DNA of 64,000 bases from Shimia aestuarii. Its GTDB lineage: Bacteria > Pseudomonadota > Alphaproteobacteria > Rhodobacterales > Rhodobacteraceae. The notes beneath the pieces are model-generated. The model worked only from the letters and a program-made list of their open reading frames with translations, searched no databases and was not told where the DNA came from. Positions 44,733-53,662 of the stretch are shown piece after piece. The stretch is from the NCBI RefSeq assembly GCF_900114635.1, contig NZ_FOTQ01000004.1:246887-310886 (forward strand), in the 5' to 3' direction. The translations under genes were made by a program, and so were the position numbers. Positions within the stretch are counted from its first letter, which is position 1; each line of letters starts with the position of its first letter.

Positions 44733-45223
44733 TTACTCAAAGGTATATGTTGTGATGTTAAAGTTTTCGTCCAGTGACGGTGCAACAAAATGCCGGGTAA
44801 TGTGTTCAAACTGTTCTTCGCTGACGGAAAACGGGTGAGTGCCTGAGGCATTTCGGATGCGCAGGCGCGCACGGCAGGTTTCGGTTGGAACGTCCAGATA
44901 ATGGAGAACGTGGGGACAGCCGCTGTCCTTTAGGATATCATGCAGCCAGGCACGGCTTTCAAGCGTGTTGGCTCCGAAGTCCAGAACCACTGAGACGCCC
45001 GCACGCAGCAATCCGGTCACGTGTGGGGTCATGGCCGCGCGCAACCGGGCAGAATAGCGCACGTAATCCGCGAGAGAGGACATATCCGGGCCGAAGAGTT
45101 CGGACGCCATTGGTCTTCGGAAATAACCACGGTCGCCGGGTCAAGCGCCAGTTTGGCGGCCAAGGTTGATTTCCCGGCCGCCACTTTGCCAACGAGAATA
45201 TGTAGGCTTCCGCATTGGGTCAT
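44733..45223 (-). pseudogene. P-loop kinase/ATPase gene interrupted by a frameshift
   Basis: The first reading frame gives MTQCGSLHILVGKVAAGKST... with Walker A GKVAAGKST and ends its homology at VVISEDQW (near 45113). The protein continues in another frame as SELFGPDMSSLADYVRYSARLR... to a stop at 44733 (HYLDVPTETCRARLRIRNASG, HPFSVSEEQFEHITRHF). Together they make one AAA_33-like small-molecule kinase of about 163 residues. A single missing base between TGG and TCC at about 45107-45113 explains the break. Either a true pseudogene or a sequencing error. Its start overlaps the GntR-regulator stop (ATGA), so it was probably co-transcribed with it. Confidence 0.8.
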
Positions 45224-45957
45224 GGCGATGCGCGTGCCGCGCGAGCGGCCATGGCATCCCTGCCAAGCTGGAGTGTGCAGGCTGTCAGCTCGGACAGGGC
45301 CGCGTCCGCGCTGGCGGCATCCCGGGCCTCGATGGCATCGGCAATTCTGGTGTGCAGAGCAACAATCACGTCTCGGTTGCGTTGGGTGAAGGTAATCATG
45401 TTCATCAAGGGCTGCATCGCCTCGACTGCACCCGCGAGTTGGTAGGACAGGACAGGATTGGAGGCGCCGTCGACAAGGGCGCGGTGAAAGGCGACGTCGC
45501 TGTCACAAAAGCTTTCATCCGACAGGCCCGGCTGGCCTTGACGATGGATCTCGGCGCGCATTGTCGCCAGATGGTCCGGGGTGCGGCGCTCGGCAGAAAG
45601 GGGCGCGCAGGCCCGCTCGAGTGCGAACCGCGCTTCGCAGGCTGTCTGAAAGTCCACCGCATTCATGGACAACAGCAGGGTCGAGGTCGTGATATGGTGG
45701 GCATAGGCCTCGTCATAGCTCAGGCGCCGCACGAAAGCGCCGCCGGTGGCCCCGCGCTGGGTGCGGATCAGGTTCTGCGCGGCAAGGCGTTTGAGCGCTT
45801 CGCGCACCGTCGGGCGAGAGACGTCGAACTGGTCCGCAAGCTCGGCTTCGGACGGCAGGCGTTCATCCACGATCAGGTCGCCCGAGATGATCGCGTCGCG
45901 AATGGCCTTGGCGATTTGGGCGGAGAGATCGGAACGGCTCTTGGGGTCAATTTTCAT
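45220..45957 (-). CDS. GntR/FadR-family regulator, divergent from dmdA
   Basis: A 245-aa regulator. The N-terminal winged HTH (IISGDLIVDERLPSEAELADQFDVSRPTVREALKRLAAQNLI) is followed by an FCD ligand-binding domain with the metal-site Asp/His pattern (DSDVAFHRALVDGASNPVLSY, ALHTRIADAIEARD). It is divergent from dmdA-acuI with a 289-bp gap containing a palindromic operator pair touching its own start. A GntR-type repressor of dmdA-acuI (DmdR) has, as I recall, been described in roseobacters; this is the obvious candidate. No ribosome-binding site precedes the ATG. Confidence 0.92.
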   Translation of the reverse strand: MKIDPKSRSDLSAQIAKAIRDAIISGDLIVDERLPSEAELADQFDVSRPTVREALKRLAAQNLIRTQRGATGGAFVRRLSYDEAYAHHITTSTLLLSMNAVDFQTACEARFALERACAPLSAERRTPDHLATMRAEIHRQGQPGLSDESFCDSDVAFHRALVDGASNPVLSYQLAGAVEAMQPLMNMITFTQRNRDVIVALHTRIADAIEARDAASADAALSELTACTLQLGRDAMAARAARASP

Positions 45958-45958
45958 T

Positions 45959-46000
45959 TGTCAGACATTTATTGTTTGCTCGAACTTTAAATGTCTGACA
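45959..46000. promoter_or_regulatory. Paired TGTCnGACA operators between the regulator and dmdA
   Basis: TGTCAGACATTT (45959-45970) and AAATGTCTGACA (45989-46000) are a perfect 12-bp inverted repeat with an 18-bp spacer. Each half also contains a 9-bp near-palindrome, TGTCnGACA, with centres 33 bp apart (three helical turns). The first site begins one base from the regulator ATG, so binding would block its own expression. FadR-type dimers bind short palindromes of this size. Confidence 0.75.
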
Positions 46001-46246
46001 TTTTGATGGCAAGAGGTGAGTCGCATCGGGGGAGATTGCGAAAATGCTTGCTGCCCATATCGTAGGCATGTTCGGCGGGTGTTGGCCTGCCAACAGCACA
46101 GTGAAACTGGAAACGTGGCCGAAGGCGTCGTTCGGCGCGCAGTTCAACCAACCATCTGATCACCGCGGACAGGGAGATGATCCCGTGACAGCGGCGTGTC
46201 AAACAACTGTGGGCACCGACCCGGTGTTCCCGCCGGAGGATCCTGT

Positions 46247-47350
46247 ATGGCTTTGATTGCCCCCTCGCGCCGTCTGCGGCGCACTCCCTTTTCCGACGGT
46301 GTCGAAGCCGCCGGTGTCAAGGGGTATACTGTTTATAACCGCATGCTCCTGCCGACCGTGTTCCGGTCGGTGCAGGAGGACTATCGCCACCTGAAGGAGG
46401 CGGTTCAGGTCTGGGATGTGGCCTGTGAACGCCAAGTCGAACTGCGTGGCCCCGACGCCAGTCGTCTCATGCAGATTTTGACCCCGCGCGACCTGCGCGG
46501 CATGCTGCCCGGACAGTGTTATTACGTGCCCATCGTGGATGAAACGGGTGGCATGTTGAACGATCCGGTGGCTGTCAAGCTGGCTGACGACCGTTGGTGG
46601 GTTTCCATCGCGGACAGCGACCTTTTGCTTTGGGTCAAGGCGATCGCCCATGGGTACCGATTGGATGTACTTGTGGACGAGCCGGATGTGTCGCCGCTGG
46701 CGGTGCAGGGGCCCAAGGCCGACGATCTGATGGCGCGGGTCTTTGGTGACAAGATCCGGGACGTGCGGTTCTTCAGATTTGGCTGGTTCGAGTTCCAGGG
46801 TCGTGACCTTGTTATTGCACGTTCAGGCTATTCCAAGCAGGGCGGGTTCGAGATTTATGTCGAGGGCGGAGATCTCGGAATGCCCCTGTGGAATGCGCTC
46901 TTCGAAGCGGGCAAGGATCTGGATGTGCATGCAGGCTGCCCCAACCTGATCGAACGGATCGAAGGGGGATTATTGAGTTACGGCAATGACATGACCGACG
47001 ACAATACACCCCACGAATGTGGTCTGGGGCGCTTCTGTAACACGCAGAGTGCGATTGGCTGCGTCGGGCGGGATGCCTTGCTGCGGGTTGCCAAGGAAGG
47101 GCCGGTGAAGCAAATCCGCCCGATCGAGATCCACGGCGAAGCAGTGCCGCCCTGTGATCGACTTTGGCCGGTGATGGATGGCGATCTTCATGTCGGTGAT
47201 ATCAGCAGCGCCGCATGGTCGCCGGATTACAATACGAACGTGGCAATCGGCATGGTGCGAATGACCCATTGGAATGCCGGCACGGAATTGGACGTCATCA
47301 CACCGGATGGGGTGCGCCCCGCCACGGTGTTCGAGGCGTTCTGGACCTGA
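46247..47350 (+). CDS. dmdA: Dimethylsulfoniopropionate demethylase
   Basis: A 367-aa GcvT-fold enzyme that moves a methyl group from DMSP to tetrahydrofolate, yielding 3-methylmercaptopropionate. Close agreement with roseobacter DmdA is visible throughout: PSRRLRRTPFSDGVEAAGVKGYTVYN, LKEAVQVWDVACERQVELRG, GQCYYVPIVDETGGMLNDPVAVKL, PDVSPLAVQGPKADDLMARVFG, SGYSKQGGFEIYVEG and LLSYGNDMTDDNTPHECGL. GGAGGA precedes the ATG. It is followed 92 bp later by acuI with a small GC-rich hairpin between (about 47369-47385). Confidence 0.95.
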   Translation: MALIAPSRRLRRTPFSDGVEAAGVKGYTVYNRMLLPTVFRSVQEDYRHLKEAVQVWDVACERQVELRGPDASRLMQILTPRDLRGMLPGQCYYVPIVDETGGMLNDPVAVKLADDRWWVSIADSDLLLWVKAIAHGYRLDVLVDEPDVSPLAVQGPKADDLMARVFGDKIRDVRFFRFGWFEFQGRDLVIARSGYSKQGGFEIYVEGGDLGMPLWNALFEAGKDLDVHAGCPNLIERIEGGLLSYGNDMTDDNTPHECGLGRFCNTQSAIGCVGRDALLRVAKEGPVKQIRPIEIHGEAVPPCDRLWPVMDGDLHVGDISSAAWSPDYNTNVAIGMVRMTHWNAGTELDVITPDGVRPATVFEAFWT

Positions 47351-47442
47351 AGACAGATAAGCAACGCCGGCGCCCTAGGGGCGCTGGTCAATTGGACGAG
47401 ATGAAGTCGGGACCTGGTTGCGACGAAAGATAGGAGATTTTG

Positions 47443-48435
47443 ATGTTCAAGGCATTGGTAATGGAACAAAACGCCGAGGGTTTGGCAGAAGCACAACTCA
47501 AGGAAATCGGTGAAGACCAGTTGCCGGAAGGCGATGTCACCGTGGCAGTCGAATACTCGACCGTTAACTACAAGGACGGTCTGTGCCTGTCGGCAAAGGG
47601 GGGCGGGCTGGTGCGTAAGTATCCGCATGTGCCGGGCATTGATTTTGCGGGAACTGTCGAGACCTCGGAGGATGCGCGGTACAAGCCCGGTGACAAGGTT
47701 GTCCTGACCGGTTGGCGCGTGGGCGAGATCCATTGGGGTGGATATGCCCAGAAGGCGAGGGTCAAGGGTGACTGGCTGGTGCCTTTGCCCGAAGGGCTGA
47801 GCACCAAACAGGCGATGGCCGTGGGGACGGCGGGTTTTACCGCGATGCTGGCTGTTATGGCATTGGAAGACCATGGGTTGAAACCCGGGCAGGGGCCTGT
47901 GCTGGTGACAGGGGCCGCAGGGGGCGTTGGTTCGGTGGCGACAGCCATTCTTGCCAACCTGGGCTACGAGGTGGCCGGTGTCACGGGGCGGCCGGATACA
48001 GAGGACTACCTCAAATCCCTTGGTGCAGCGCGGATCGTGGCCCGCGAAGAGCTCAACGAAACCACAAAGCGCCCGTTGGAAGCGGAAACATGGGCGGGCT
48101 GTGTTGATGCGGTGGGCGGCGAGATGCTGGCCCGCGTGCTGGGGCAGTTGAAATACGGAGCCAGTGTGGGCGCGGTGGGGCTTGCCGGTGGGGCGGCGCT
48201 GCCTGCGACCGTCATTCCGTTCCTTCTGCGCGGGGTGAACCTTTTGGGAATCGATTCCGTGATGCAGCCCTATGACAATCGGGTTCGCGCCTGGAAACGG
48301 ATCGCCAGCGATCTGCCCATGGACAAGCTTGAAGCGATGATCCGGCCTGCAAGGCTGGAAGACCTGCCGCAACTGGGGGCGGATATCCTCAAGGGGCAGG
48401 TTCAGGGCCGCGTCGTGGTGGATGTGAACGGCTGA
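47443..48435 (+). CDS. acuI: Acryloyl-CoA reductase (NADPH), AcuI
   Basis: A 330-aa zinc-free MDR-family oxidoreductase. It reduces acryloyl-CoA to propionyl-CoA, which detoxifies acrylate arising from DMSP breakdown. EYSTVNYKDGLCLSAKGGGLVRKYPHVPGIDFAGTV, GWRVGEIHWGGYAQKARVKGDWLVPLPEGL and the NADPH loop LVTGAAGGVGSVA are YhdH/AcuI hallmarks. The ATG at 47443 follows AGGAG; a TTG just upstream is the longer alternative. dmdA-acuI is the canonical roseobacter pair. Confidence 0.95.
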   Translation: MFKALVMEQNAEGLAEAQLKEIGEDQLPEGDVTVAVEYSTVNYKDGLCLSAKGGGLVRKYPHVPGIDFAGTVETSEDARYKPGDKVVLTGWRVGEIHWGGYAQKARVKGDWLVPLPEGLSTKQAMAVGTAGFTAMLAVMALEDHGLKPGQGPVLVTGAAGGVGSVATAILANLGYEVAGVTGRPDTEDYLKSLGAARIVAREELNETTKRPLEAETWAGCVDAVGGEMLARVLGQLKYGASVGAVGLAGGAALPATVIPFLLRGVNLLGIDSVMQPYDNRVRAWKRIASDLPMDKLEAMIRPARLEDLPQLGADILKGQVQGRVVVDVNG

Positions 48436-48460
48436 TCGCCTGATACATTTTTGCAAAGTT

Positions 48461-48479
48461 CCCGTGGCACGACCACGGG
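48461..48479 (+). terminator. Stem-loop after acuI
   Basis: CCCGTGG and CCACGGG form a perfect 7-bp stem with a 5-base loop, 25 bp after the acuI stop, followed by GGCCTTTG. The T-tract is poor, so it may be a weak terminator or an RNA-end stabiliser. Confidence 0.4.
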
Positions 48480-48534
48480 GCCTTTGCCGCGCATGATTTT
48501 TCGCCTGCACATTATTTTTGAAAGGACCAAGTCT

Positions 48535-49104
48535 ATGACCGACAAACCCATCAGCCGCTATCCCGTGCCAGCGCTTGACGACCTTCCCGAAGACATCCGA
48601 AACTTGATGCTTGGCGTTCAGGAGAAAGCAGGGTTTATTCCCAACGTGTTCCTGACTCTGGCCCATCGTCCCGACGAATTCCGCGCCTTCATGGCTTACC
48701 ATGACGCTCTGATGGAGAAAGACAGCGGTTTGACCAAGGCGGATCGCGAAATGATCGTGGTGGTGACGTCGAGTGACAATAGCTGCCAGTATTGCGTGGT
48801 CGCGCATGGGGCGATCCTGCGTATTCGGGCCAAGGATGCGACCATTGCCGACCAGGTTGCCGCTAATTATCGCAAGGCTGATATCACGCCACGGCAGATG
48901 GCAATGCTGGATTTTGCCATAAAAGTGTCGAACGATGCCCGTGCGATTTGCGAGGGCGACTTCGAAACGCTGCGTGCCCACGGGTTCAGCGACGAGGATA
49001 TCTGGGATATTGCTGGGGTCACGTCCTTCTTTGGCCTGTCGAACCGAATGGCCAATTTCATCTCGATGCGCCCCAATGAAGAATTTTATGGCATGGGGCG
49101 CTGA
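48535..49104 (+). CDS. Peroxidase-related AhpD-like (carboxymuconolactone decarboxylase family) protein
   Basis: A 189-aa all-helical protein. The AhpD redox motif CQYCVVAH (Cys84, Cys87, His91) is intact, within the subfamily annotated as peroxidase-related enzyme (FIPNVFLTLAHRPDEFRAFMAYHDALM is characteristic). It could reduce peroxides with lipoyl or thiol donors; the substrate is not known. The ATG at 48535 follows AAAGGA. It lies downstream of acuI on the same strand and might belong to the DMSP response, which is only inferred from position. Confidence 0.9.
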   Translation: MTDKPISRYPVPALDDLPEDIRNLMLGVQEKAGFIPNVFLTLAHRPDEFRAFMAYHDALMEKDSGLTKADREMIVVVTSSDNSCQYCVVAHGAILRIRAKDATIADQVAANYRKADITPRQMAMLDFAIKVSNDARAICEGDFETLRAHGFSDEDIWDIAGVTSFFGLSNRMANFISMRPNEEFYGMGR

Positions 49105-49221
49105 CCGCGGTGTCGCACGGGTGAGGTTGCTTGACCTCGTCCGCGCGAACCTCGAAAAGAACGATACAGGGGCAGCTTGCCCCCGGTTCACAGAATTTCA
49201 GCGCGACAGAAAGGTGTCCTG

Positions 49222-49638
49222 ATGGCTTATGACAACGACAATATCTTTGCCAAGATCCTGCGCGGTGAAATCCCAAGCGAAAAGCTGTATGAAGACGCGG
49301 ACACTTTCGTGTTCATGGATATCATGCCGCGTGCCGACGGGCATTGTCTGGTGATCCCGAAAACGCCCTGCCGGAACATGCTGGATGCGTCGCCTGAACA
49401 GCTGTTGGCCTGTATGAAAACGGTGCAAAAGGTGAGCCATGCGTGCCTAGAGGCATTTGGGGCCGAGGGCATCACCCTGCAGCAGTTCAATGAACCGGCG
49501 GGCGGGCAGGAGGTATATCACCTGCATTTCCATATCCTGCCCCGCCACGAGGGTGTGAAGCTGCGCCCGCCGGGCCAAATGGCGGATTTTGCCGTTTTGA
49601 AACAGCACGCGGACAAGATCCGGGCCGCGCTTGCGTGA
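49222..49638 (+). CDS. HIT family nucleotide hydrolase (HINT-like)
   Basis: A 138-aa histidine-triad protein. IFAKILRGEIPSEKLYEDADTFVFMDIMPRADGHCLVIPK and the catalytic triad YHLHFHILPR (H-x-H-x-H) are clear, with QQFNEPAGGQEV before it. HINT proteins hydrolyse aminoacyl- or phosphoramidate nucleotides; the physiological substrate is unknown. The ATG at 49222 with AAAGGTG upstream is preferred to a 15-codon longer frame. Confidence 0.94.
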   Translation: MAYDNDNIFAKILRGEIPSEKLYEDADTFVFMDIMPRADGHCLVIPKTPCRNMLDASPEQLLACMKTVQKVSHACLEAFGAEGITLQQFNEPAGGQEVYHLHFHILPRHEGVKLRPPGQMADFAVLKQHADKIRAALA

Positions 49639-49701
49639 TTGGACAGGCTTGACCTTCTGCGACAAGGCCGATTTTCTCACCGCGAAAGCGAGAGGTGAGT
49701 C

Positions 49702-50922
49702 ATGTTGGATGTCGATTTTGTCCGGAAACAGTTTCCGGCATTTTCCGAACCGTCCCTTGAGGGGCAGGCGTTTTTTGAGAATGCCGGGGGCAGCTATACC
49801 TGCGGGCAGGTGATCAACCGGCTAACCCGGTTCTATACCCAGCGCAAAGTGCAGCCCTATGCGCCTTATCAAGCTTCAGAACTTGCCGGGGCGGAGATGG
49901 ATGAATCCCGTGCGCGTCTTGCGGCGATGCTGGGTGTGGAGACAGACGAAGTCAGCTTTGGTCCTTCGACGACCCAGAACACTTATGTATTGGCGCAGGC
50001 CTTTCGGAAATGGATGGATCCGGGTGACGCGATCATCGTGACCAATCAGGATCACGAGGCCAATACCGGCCCATGGCGACGGTTGGCAGAGGACGGTATC
50101 GAGGTGCGGGAGTGGAAGATTGACCCCGAAACCGGGCATCTCAATCCCGAGCACCTGTCCGACCTGCTGGACGACCGGGTCAGGCTGGTCTGTTTTCCGC
50201 ATTGTTCGAACGTCGTCGGAGAAATCAATCCGGTCGGTGAGATTGCGGCCCTTGCGCATGCGGCAGGTGCGTTTGTGTGTGTCGATGGCGTGAGTTACGC
50301 GCCGCACGGTTTGCCGGATGTTGGTGCGCTAGGGCCCGACATCTACCTGTTTTCCGCCTACAAGACCTATGGCCCGCATCAAGGCGTCATGGTGATCCGC
50401 CGTAACCTTGGCATGCTCCTGCCCAATCAGGCGCACTACTTCAATGCGGATGTGCTTTACAAACGGTTCACCCCGGCTGGTCCGGATCACGCCCAGGTCG
50501 CCGCTTGTGCGGGGATGGTGGACTATGCCGAGGCGCTGGCGGCTCATCACGGCGTTCTTGGTGAAACGACCGCCGCAACCGGGGCTGCTGTGCATGACCT
50601 CATGCGCGCGCATGAGACCGCGTTATTGCAGCCGGTTCTTGACTATGTGCAGTCCCGCAATTCCGTGCGCCTTATCGGTCCGTCCGAGGCAGAAAAGCGC
50701 GCGCCAACCGTGACAATCGCGGCCAATGTGCCGGGAGAAGAGCTCGCGGCTAATCTGGCGGATCATGGCGTTATGGCCGGCGGTGGCGATTTCTATGCCA
50801 ACCGTGCGCTCGAAGCACAGAAGGTTGATATGGACAAAGGGGTCCTGCGCGTCAGTTTCGTGCATTACACGACCCAAGGCGAGGTCGATCAGCTATTGAA
50901 CGCGCTGGAAGCCGTTTTGTGA
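49702..50922 (+). CDS. Class V aminotransferase (cysteine-desulfurase-like fold)
   Basis: A 406-aa PLP enzyme. FGPSTTQNTYVLAQAF and NQDHEANTGPWRRLAEDGIEVREW form the N-terminal half. VCVDGVSYAPHGLPDVGALGPDIYLFSAYKTYGPHQGVMV supplies the cofactor Asp and Lys (Lys221 in SAYKTYGPH). The family includes desulfurases and isopenicillin-epimerase-like enzymes; no catalytic-loop cysteine typical of NifS/IscS is evident, so desulfurase activity is doubtful. The reaction is unknown. Confidence 0.87.
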   Translation: MLDVDFVRKQFPAFSEPSLEGQAFFENAGGSYTCGQVINRLTRFYTQRKVQPYAPYQASELAGAEMDESRARLAAMLGVETDEVSFGPSTTQNTYVLAQAFRKWMDPGDAIIVTNQDHEANTGPWRRLAEDGIEVREWKIDPETGHLNPEHLSDLLDDRVRLVCFPHCSNVVGEINPVGEIAALAHAAGAFVCVDGVSYAPHGLPDVGALGPDIYLFSAYKTYGPHQGVMVIRRNLGMLLPNQAHYFNADVLYKRFTPAGPDHAQVAACAGMVDYAEALAAHHGVLGETTAATGAAVHDLMRAHETALLQPVLDYVQSRNSVRLIGPSEAEKRAPTVTIAANVPGEELAANLADHGVMAGGGDFYANRALEAQKVDMDKGVLRVSFVHYTTQGEVDQLLNALEAVL

Positions 50923-50970
50923 TCCAATGCCCAGAAGCCCCCGTATCAATTGAAAAATTACGGGGGCACC

Positions 50971-52389
50971 ATGGGGACCGAGCACACGACCATCTTTTGG
51001 TTCAGGCGTGATCTGCGGCTGGAAAATCACCGCGCGCTGAGCGCGGCGGCGGAGCGTGGCACGATTGTGCCGTTGTTCATACATGACGCATCCGTGGAAG
51101 CGCTTGGGGCGGCTTCGAAAATGCGCCTTGAGATGTCGTTGAAGGCTTTGGCCTCGGATCTTGAGGCGCACGGGCTTTCGATGATCTTCCGGCGCGGCGA
51201 TCCGCACGAGGTTCTGAGCGAGATGATTGCCGAGACCGGGGCAACTGCTGTCTTCTGGAGCCGCCGCTATGACCCGGCTGGAGTCGCGATTGACACTGCG
51301 ATCAAGGAAGAGCTGAGCAGGGATGGGATCGACGCCCGGAGTTTTGCCGGAACGCTCTTGTTCGAACCCTGGACGGTCGAGACCGGGCAGGGCGGGCCGT
51401 ACCGGGTCTATACCCCTTTCTGGAAAGCCGTGCGGGCCCGGGCGGTTCCGGATGTGTTGCCGGTTCCCAAGCTGGTCGGGATGGACAAGGGGCCGTCATC
51501 GGACCAGCTGGAAGACTGGCACCTGTCACGGGACATGCACCGGGGTCGGGCGATTGTGGCCGAACATGTGCAGGCCGGAGAGCGGTCGGCGCTAAACAAA
51601 CTGCACCGGTTCATCGATGAGAGAATCGGCGCATACAAGGCCGAACGCGATTTTTTGGACCGGGGTGCCACGTCGGAGCTCTCCGATGCACTCAGCTTAG
51701 GCGAGATCAGCCCGGCGCAATGCTGGCACTTGGCACAGCGCGCCATGCAGGAAGGCGAGCAGGGGGCGGAACATTTCCTGAAGGAACTGGTCTGGCGAGA
51801 ATTTGCGTGGCACCTGATGTGGCATTTCCCGAATCTGGCGCAGGACAACTGGCGCCGCGAATGGGACGCGTTTCCATGGATCGAAGACAGTTCTGATCCC
51901 AAGTTTCTGGCCTGGTGCCAAGGACGGACCGGTGTGGCAATTGTCGACGCGGCCATGCGCGAAATGTATGTGACCGGGAAAATGCACAATCGTGCCCGTA
52001 TGGTCGCGGCGAGTTACCTGACAAAACACCTTGGGGTTCACTGGCGCTTGGGACTTGCCTGGTTTGAGGCATGTCTCGTGGACTGGGACGCAGCATCGAA
52101 CGCGATGGGATGGCAATGGGTGGCCGGATCAGGGCCGGACGCTGCACCGTATTTCCGGATTTACAACCCGGACACGCAAGCCGACAAATTTGATCCCAAG
52201 GCACGGTACCGGCGCAGGTGGCTTGCCGAACCCTATGAAAAGCCGACACAAACCGCCTTGCAGTTTTTTGAGGCGGCGCCACAGAGCTGGCACCTTGATT
52301 CAGTCGAAGCCCCAAAGGCGCCAATTGTGGCCCTTAAAGAAGGGCGCGCGGCGGCACTTGCCGCCTATGAAAACTTCAAATCGCAATAA
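50971..52389 (+). CDS. Deoxyribodipyrimidine photolyase (class I CPD photolyase family)
   Basis: A 472-aa flavoprotein that splits UV-induced pyrimidine dimers with light. The N-terminal antenna domain starts TTIFWFRRDLRLENHRALSAA. The FAD-binding domain has GARFLKELVWREFAWH-like sequence (EHFLKELVWREFAWHLMWHFP), MYVTGKMHNRARMVAASYLTKHL, and DWDAASNAMGWQWVAGSGPDAAPYFRIYNP with TQADKFDP. The ATG at 50971 is preferred to a TTG-started longer frame. Lesion specificity cannot be read from sequence alone. Confidence 0.95.
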   Translation: MGTEHTTIFWFRRDLRLENHRALSAAAERGTIVPLFIHDASVEALGAASKMRLEMSLKALASDLEAHGLSMIFRRGDPHEVLSEMIAETGATAVFWSRRYDPAGVAIDTAIKEELSRDGIDARSFAGTLLFEPWTVETGQGGPYRVYTPFWKAVRARAVPDVLPVPKLVGMDKGPSSDQLEDWHLSRDMHRGRAIVAEHVQAGERSALNKLHRFIDERIGAYKAERDFLDRGATSELSDALSLGEISPAQCWHLAQRAMQEGEQGAEHFLKELVWREFAWHLMWHFPNLAQDNWRREWDAFPWIEDSSDPKFLAWCQGRTGVAIVDAAMREMYVTGKMHNRARMVAASYLTKHLGVHWRLGLAWFEACLVDWDAASNAMGWQWVAGSGPDAAPYFRIYNPDTQADKFDPKARYRRRWLAEPYEKPTQTALQFFEAAPQSWHLDSVEAPKAPIVALKEGRAAALAAYENFKSQ

Positions 52390-52453
52390 ATTCTTGCCGA
52401 TCCGGCAAATTAACGCCTAGCCTTGAGACCAAACCGCGCATGGGAGGAAGCGG

Positions 52454-53662
52454 ATGCACCTGACCACCACCAAGAACCAGAGCGAATTGCCCAGGTATTT
52501 CCCCGCCGTTTTCGAAATGGCGACCAAGATCAATCACGGGCGGATTGATTTTGTGATGCCGGACGGGCGCAAATTTCGCGCCGAGGGACCAAATCCGGGG
52601 CCGGTCTGCGAATTGCACGTGCACAATGGCGATACATTTGCGCGCCTGATGCGAGAAGGTGAGCTTGGTTTCTGTGATGCCTACATCGAAGGCTGGTGGA
52701 GCACGCCGGACCTGCAGGCGTTCTGCGATTTCCTTCGGACCGATAATGACGAACTCTATGACGGTTTTCCGGGTATGTTCTTTGTCCGGGCCTTTGAAAA
52801 GCTACGCCACTGGATGAACTCCAACACCAAGCGGCAGGCGCGCAAGAACATTTCGTTCCATTACGATCTGGGAAACGAGTTCTACGCGCTTTGGTTGGAC
52901 GATACGATGACTTATTCCTCGGCCCTGTTTGAGACCGGGCAGGAAAGCATGGAGGCAGCGCAAACCGCGAAATACGCATCCATGGTGGATCAGATGGGAG
53001 CACAGCCGGGGGATCATGTGCTTGAAATTGGGTGCGGATGGGGCGGTTTCGCGGAATATGCCGCAAGGGAGCGGGGGCTCAAAGTTACCGGACTGACCAT
53101 TTCGGAAGAGCAGTTGAAGTATGCTAGAGAACGCATCGAAAAGGCGGGTCTTTCCAGCATGGTTGAGTTCAAGCTTCAGGATTACCGCGATGAGACGGGT
53201 CAATATGACGGGATTGCCAGCATTGAAATGTTCGAAGCGGTTGGCGAAAAATACTGGCCGGTCTATTTCCAGACGGTGCGGGACCGTTTGAAGCCCGGGC
53301 GGCAGGCGACGCTACAGATCATTACGATCAGCGAGGAGCGCTTTGATGCATATCGGAAAGGTGTTGATTTCATACAGAAATATATCTTCCCAGGAGGCAT
53401 GTTACCCAGTCCAGGCGCGCTTCGACAGGAGGTGAAAAATGCGGGCATGAACGTGGTGAAATCGGTCGAGTTCGGTGAAAGCTACAGCCAAACGCTTCGG
53501 CGCTGGTATGAAACCTTCAATGACAGATGGGATGATATTCAACACATGGGATTTGACGAACGGTTCCGCCGTATGTGGAATTTCTATCTGACCTCTTGCG
53601 CTGCGGCGTTTCACAGTGGAAGTTGTGACGTAACGCAAATCACGATATCCAGACCGAATTGA
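52454..53662 (+). CDS. Cyclopropane-fatty-acid-synthase-family methyltransferase
   Basis: A 402-aa SAM-dependent enzyme that modifies unsaturated acyl chains of membrane phospholipids. ISFHYDLGNEFYALWLDDTMTYSSALF is the CFA-synthase signature. The SAM loop is VLEIGCGWGGFAEYAA, followed by GLTISEEQLKYARERI and SIEMFEAVGEKYWPVYF. The N-terminal lipid-binding domain (about 1-120) is present. The TGA overlaps the trgA ATG (TGATG), so it is coupled to the tellurite locus. Confidence 0.94.
   Translation: MHLTTTKNQSELPRYFPAVFEMATKINHGRIDFVMPDGRKFRAEGPNPGPVCELHVHNGDTFARLMREGELGFCDAYIEGWWSTPDLQAFCDFLRTDNDELYDGFPGMFFVRAFEKLRHWMNSNTKRQARKNISFHYDLGNEFYALWLDDTMTYSSALFETGQESMEAAQTAKYASMVDQMGAQPGDHVLEIGCGWGGFAEYAARERGLKVTGLTISEEQLKYARERIEKAGLSSMVEFKLQDYRDETGQYDGIASIEMFEAVGEKYWPVYFQTVRDRLKPGRQATLQIITISEERFDAYRKGVDFIQKYIFPGGMLPSPGALRQEVKNAGMNVVKSVEFGESYSQTLRRWYETFNDRWDDIQHMGFDERFRRMWNFYLTSCAAAFHSGSCDVTQITISRPN

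Noticed and set aside
47227..49191. A 654-codon minus-strand open frame across dmdA-acuI
   Set aside because: It spans three well-supported plus-strand genes in antisense and has the His/Arg/Pro-rich composition of a high-GC shadow frame.
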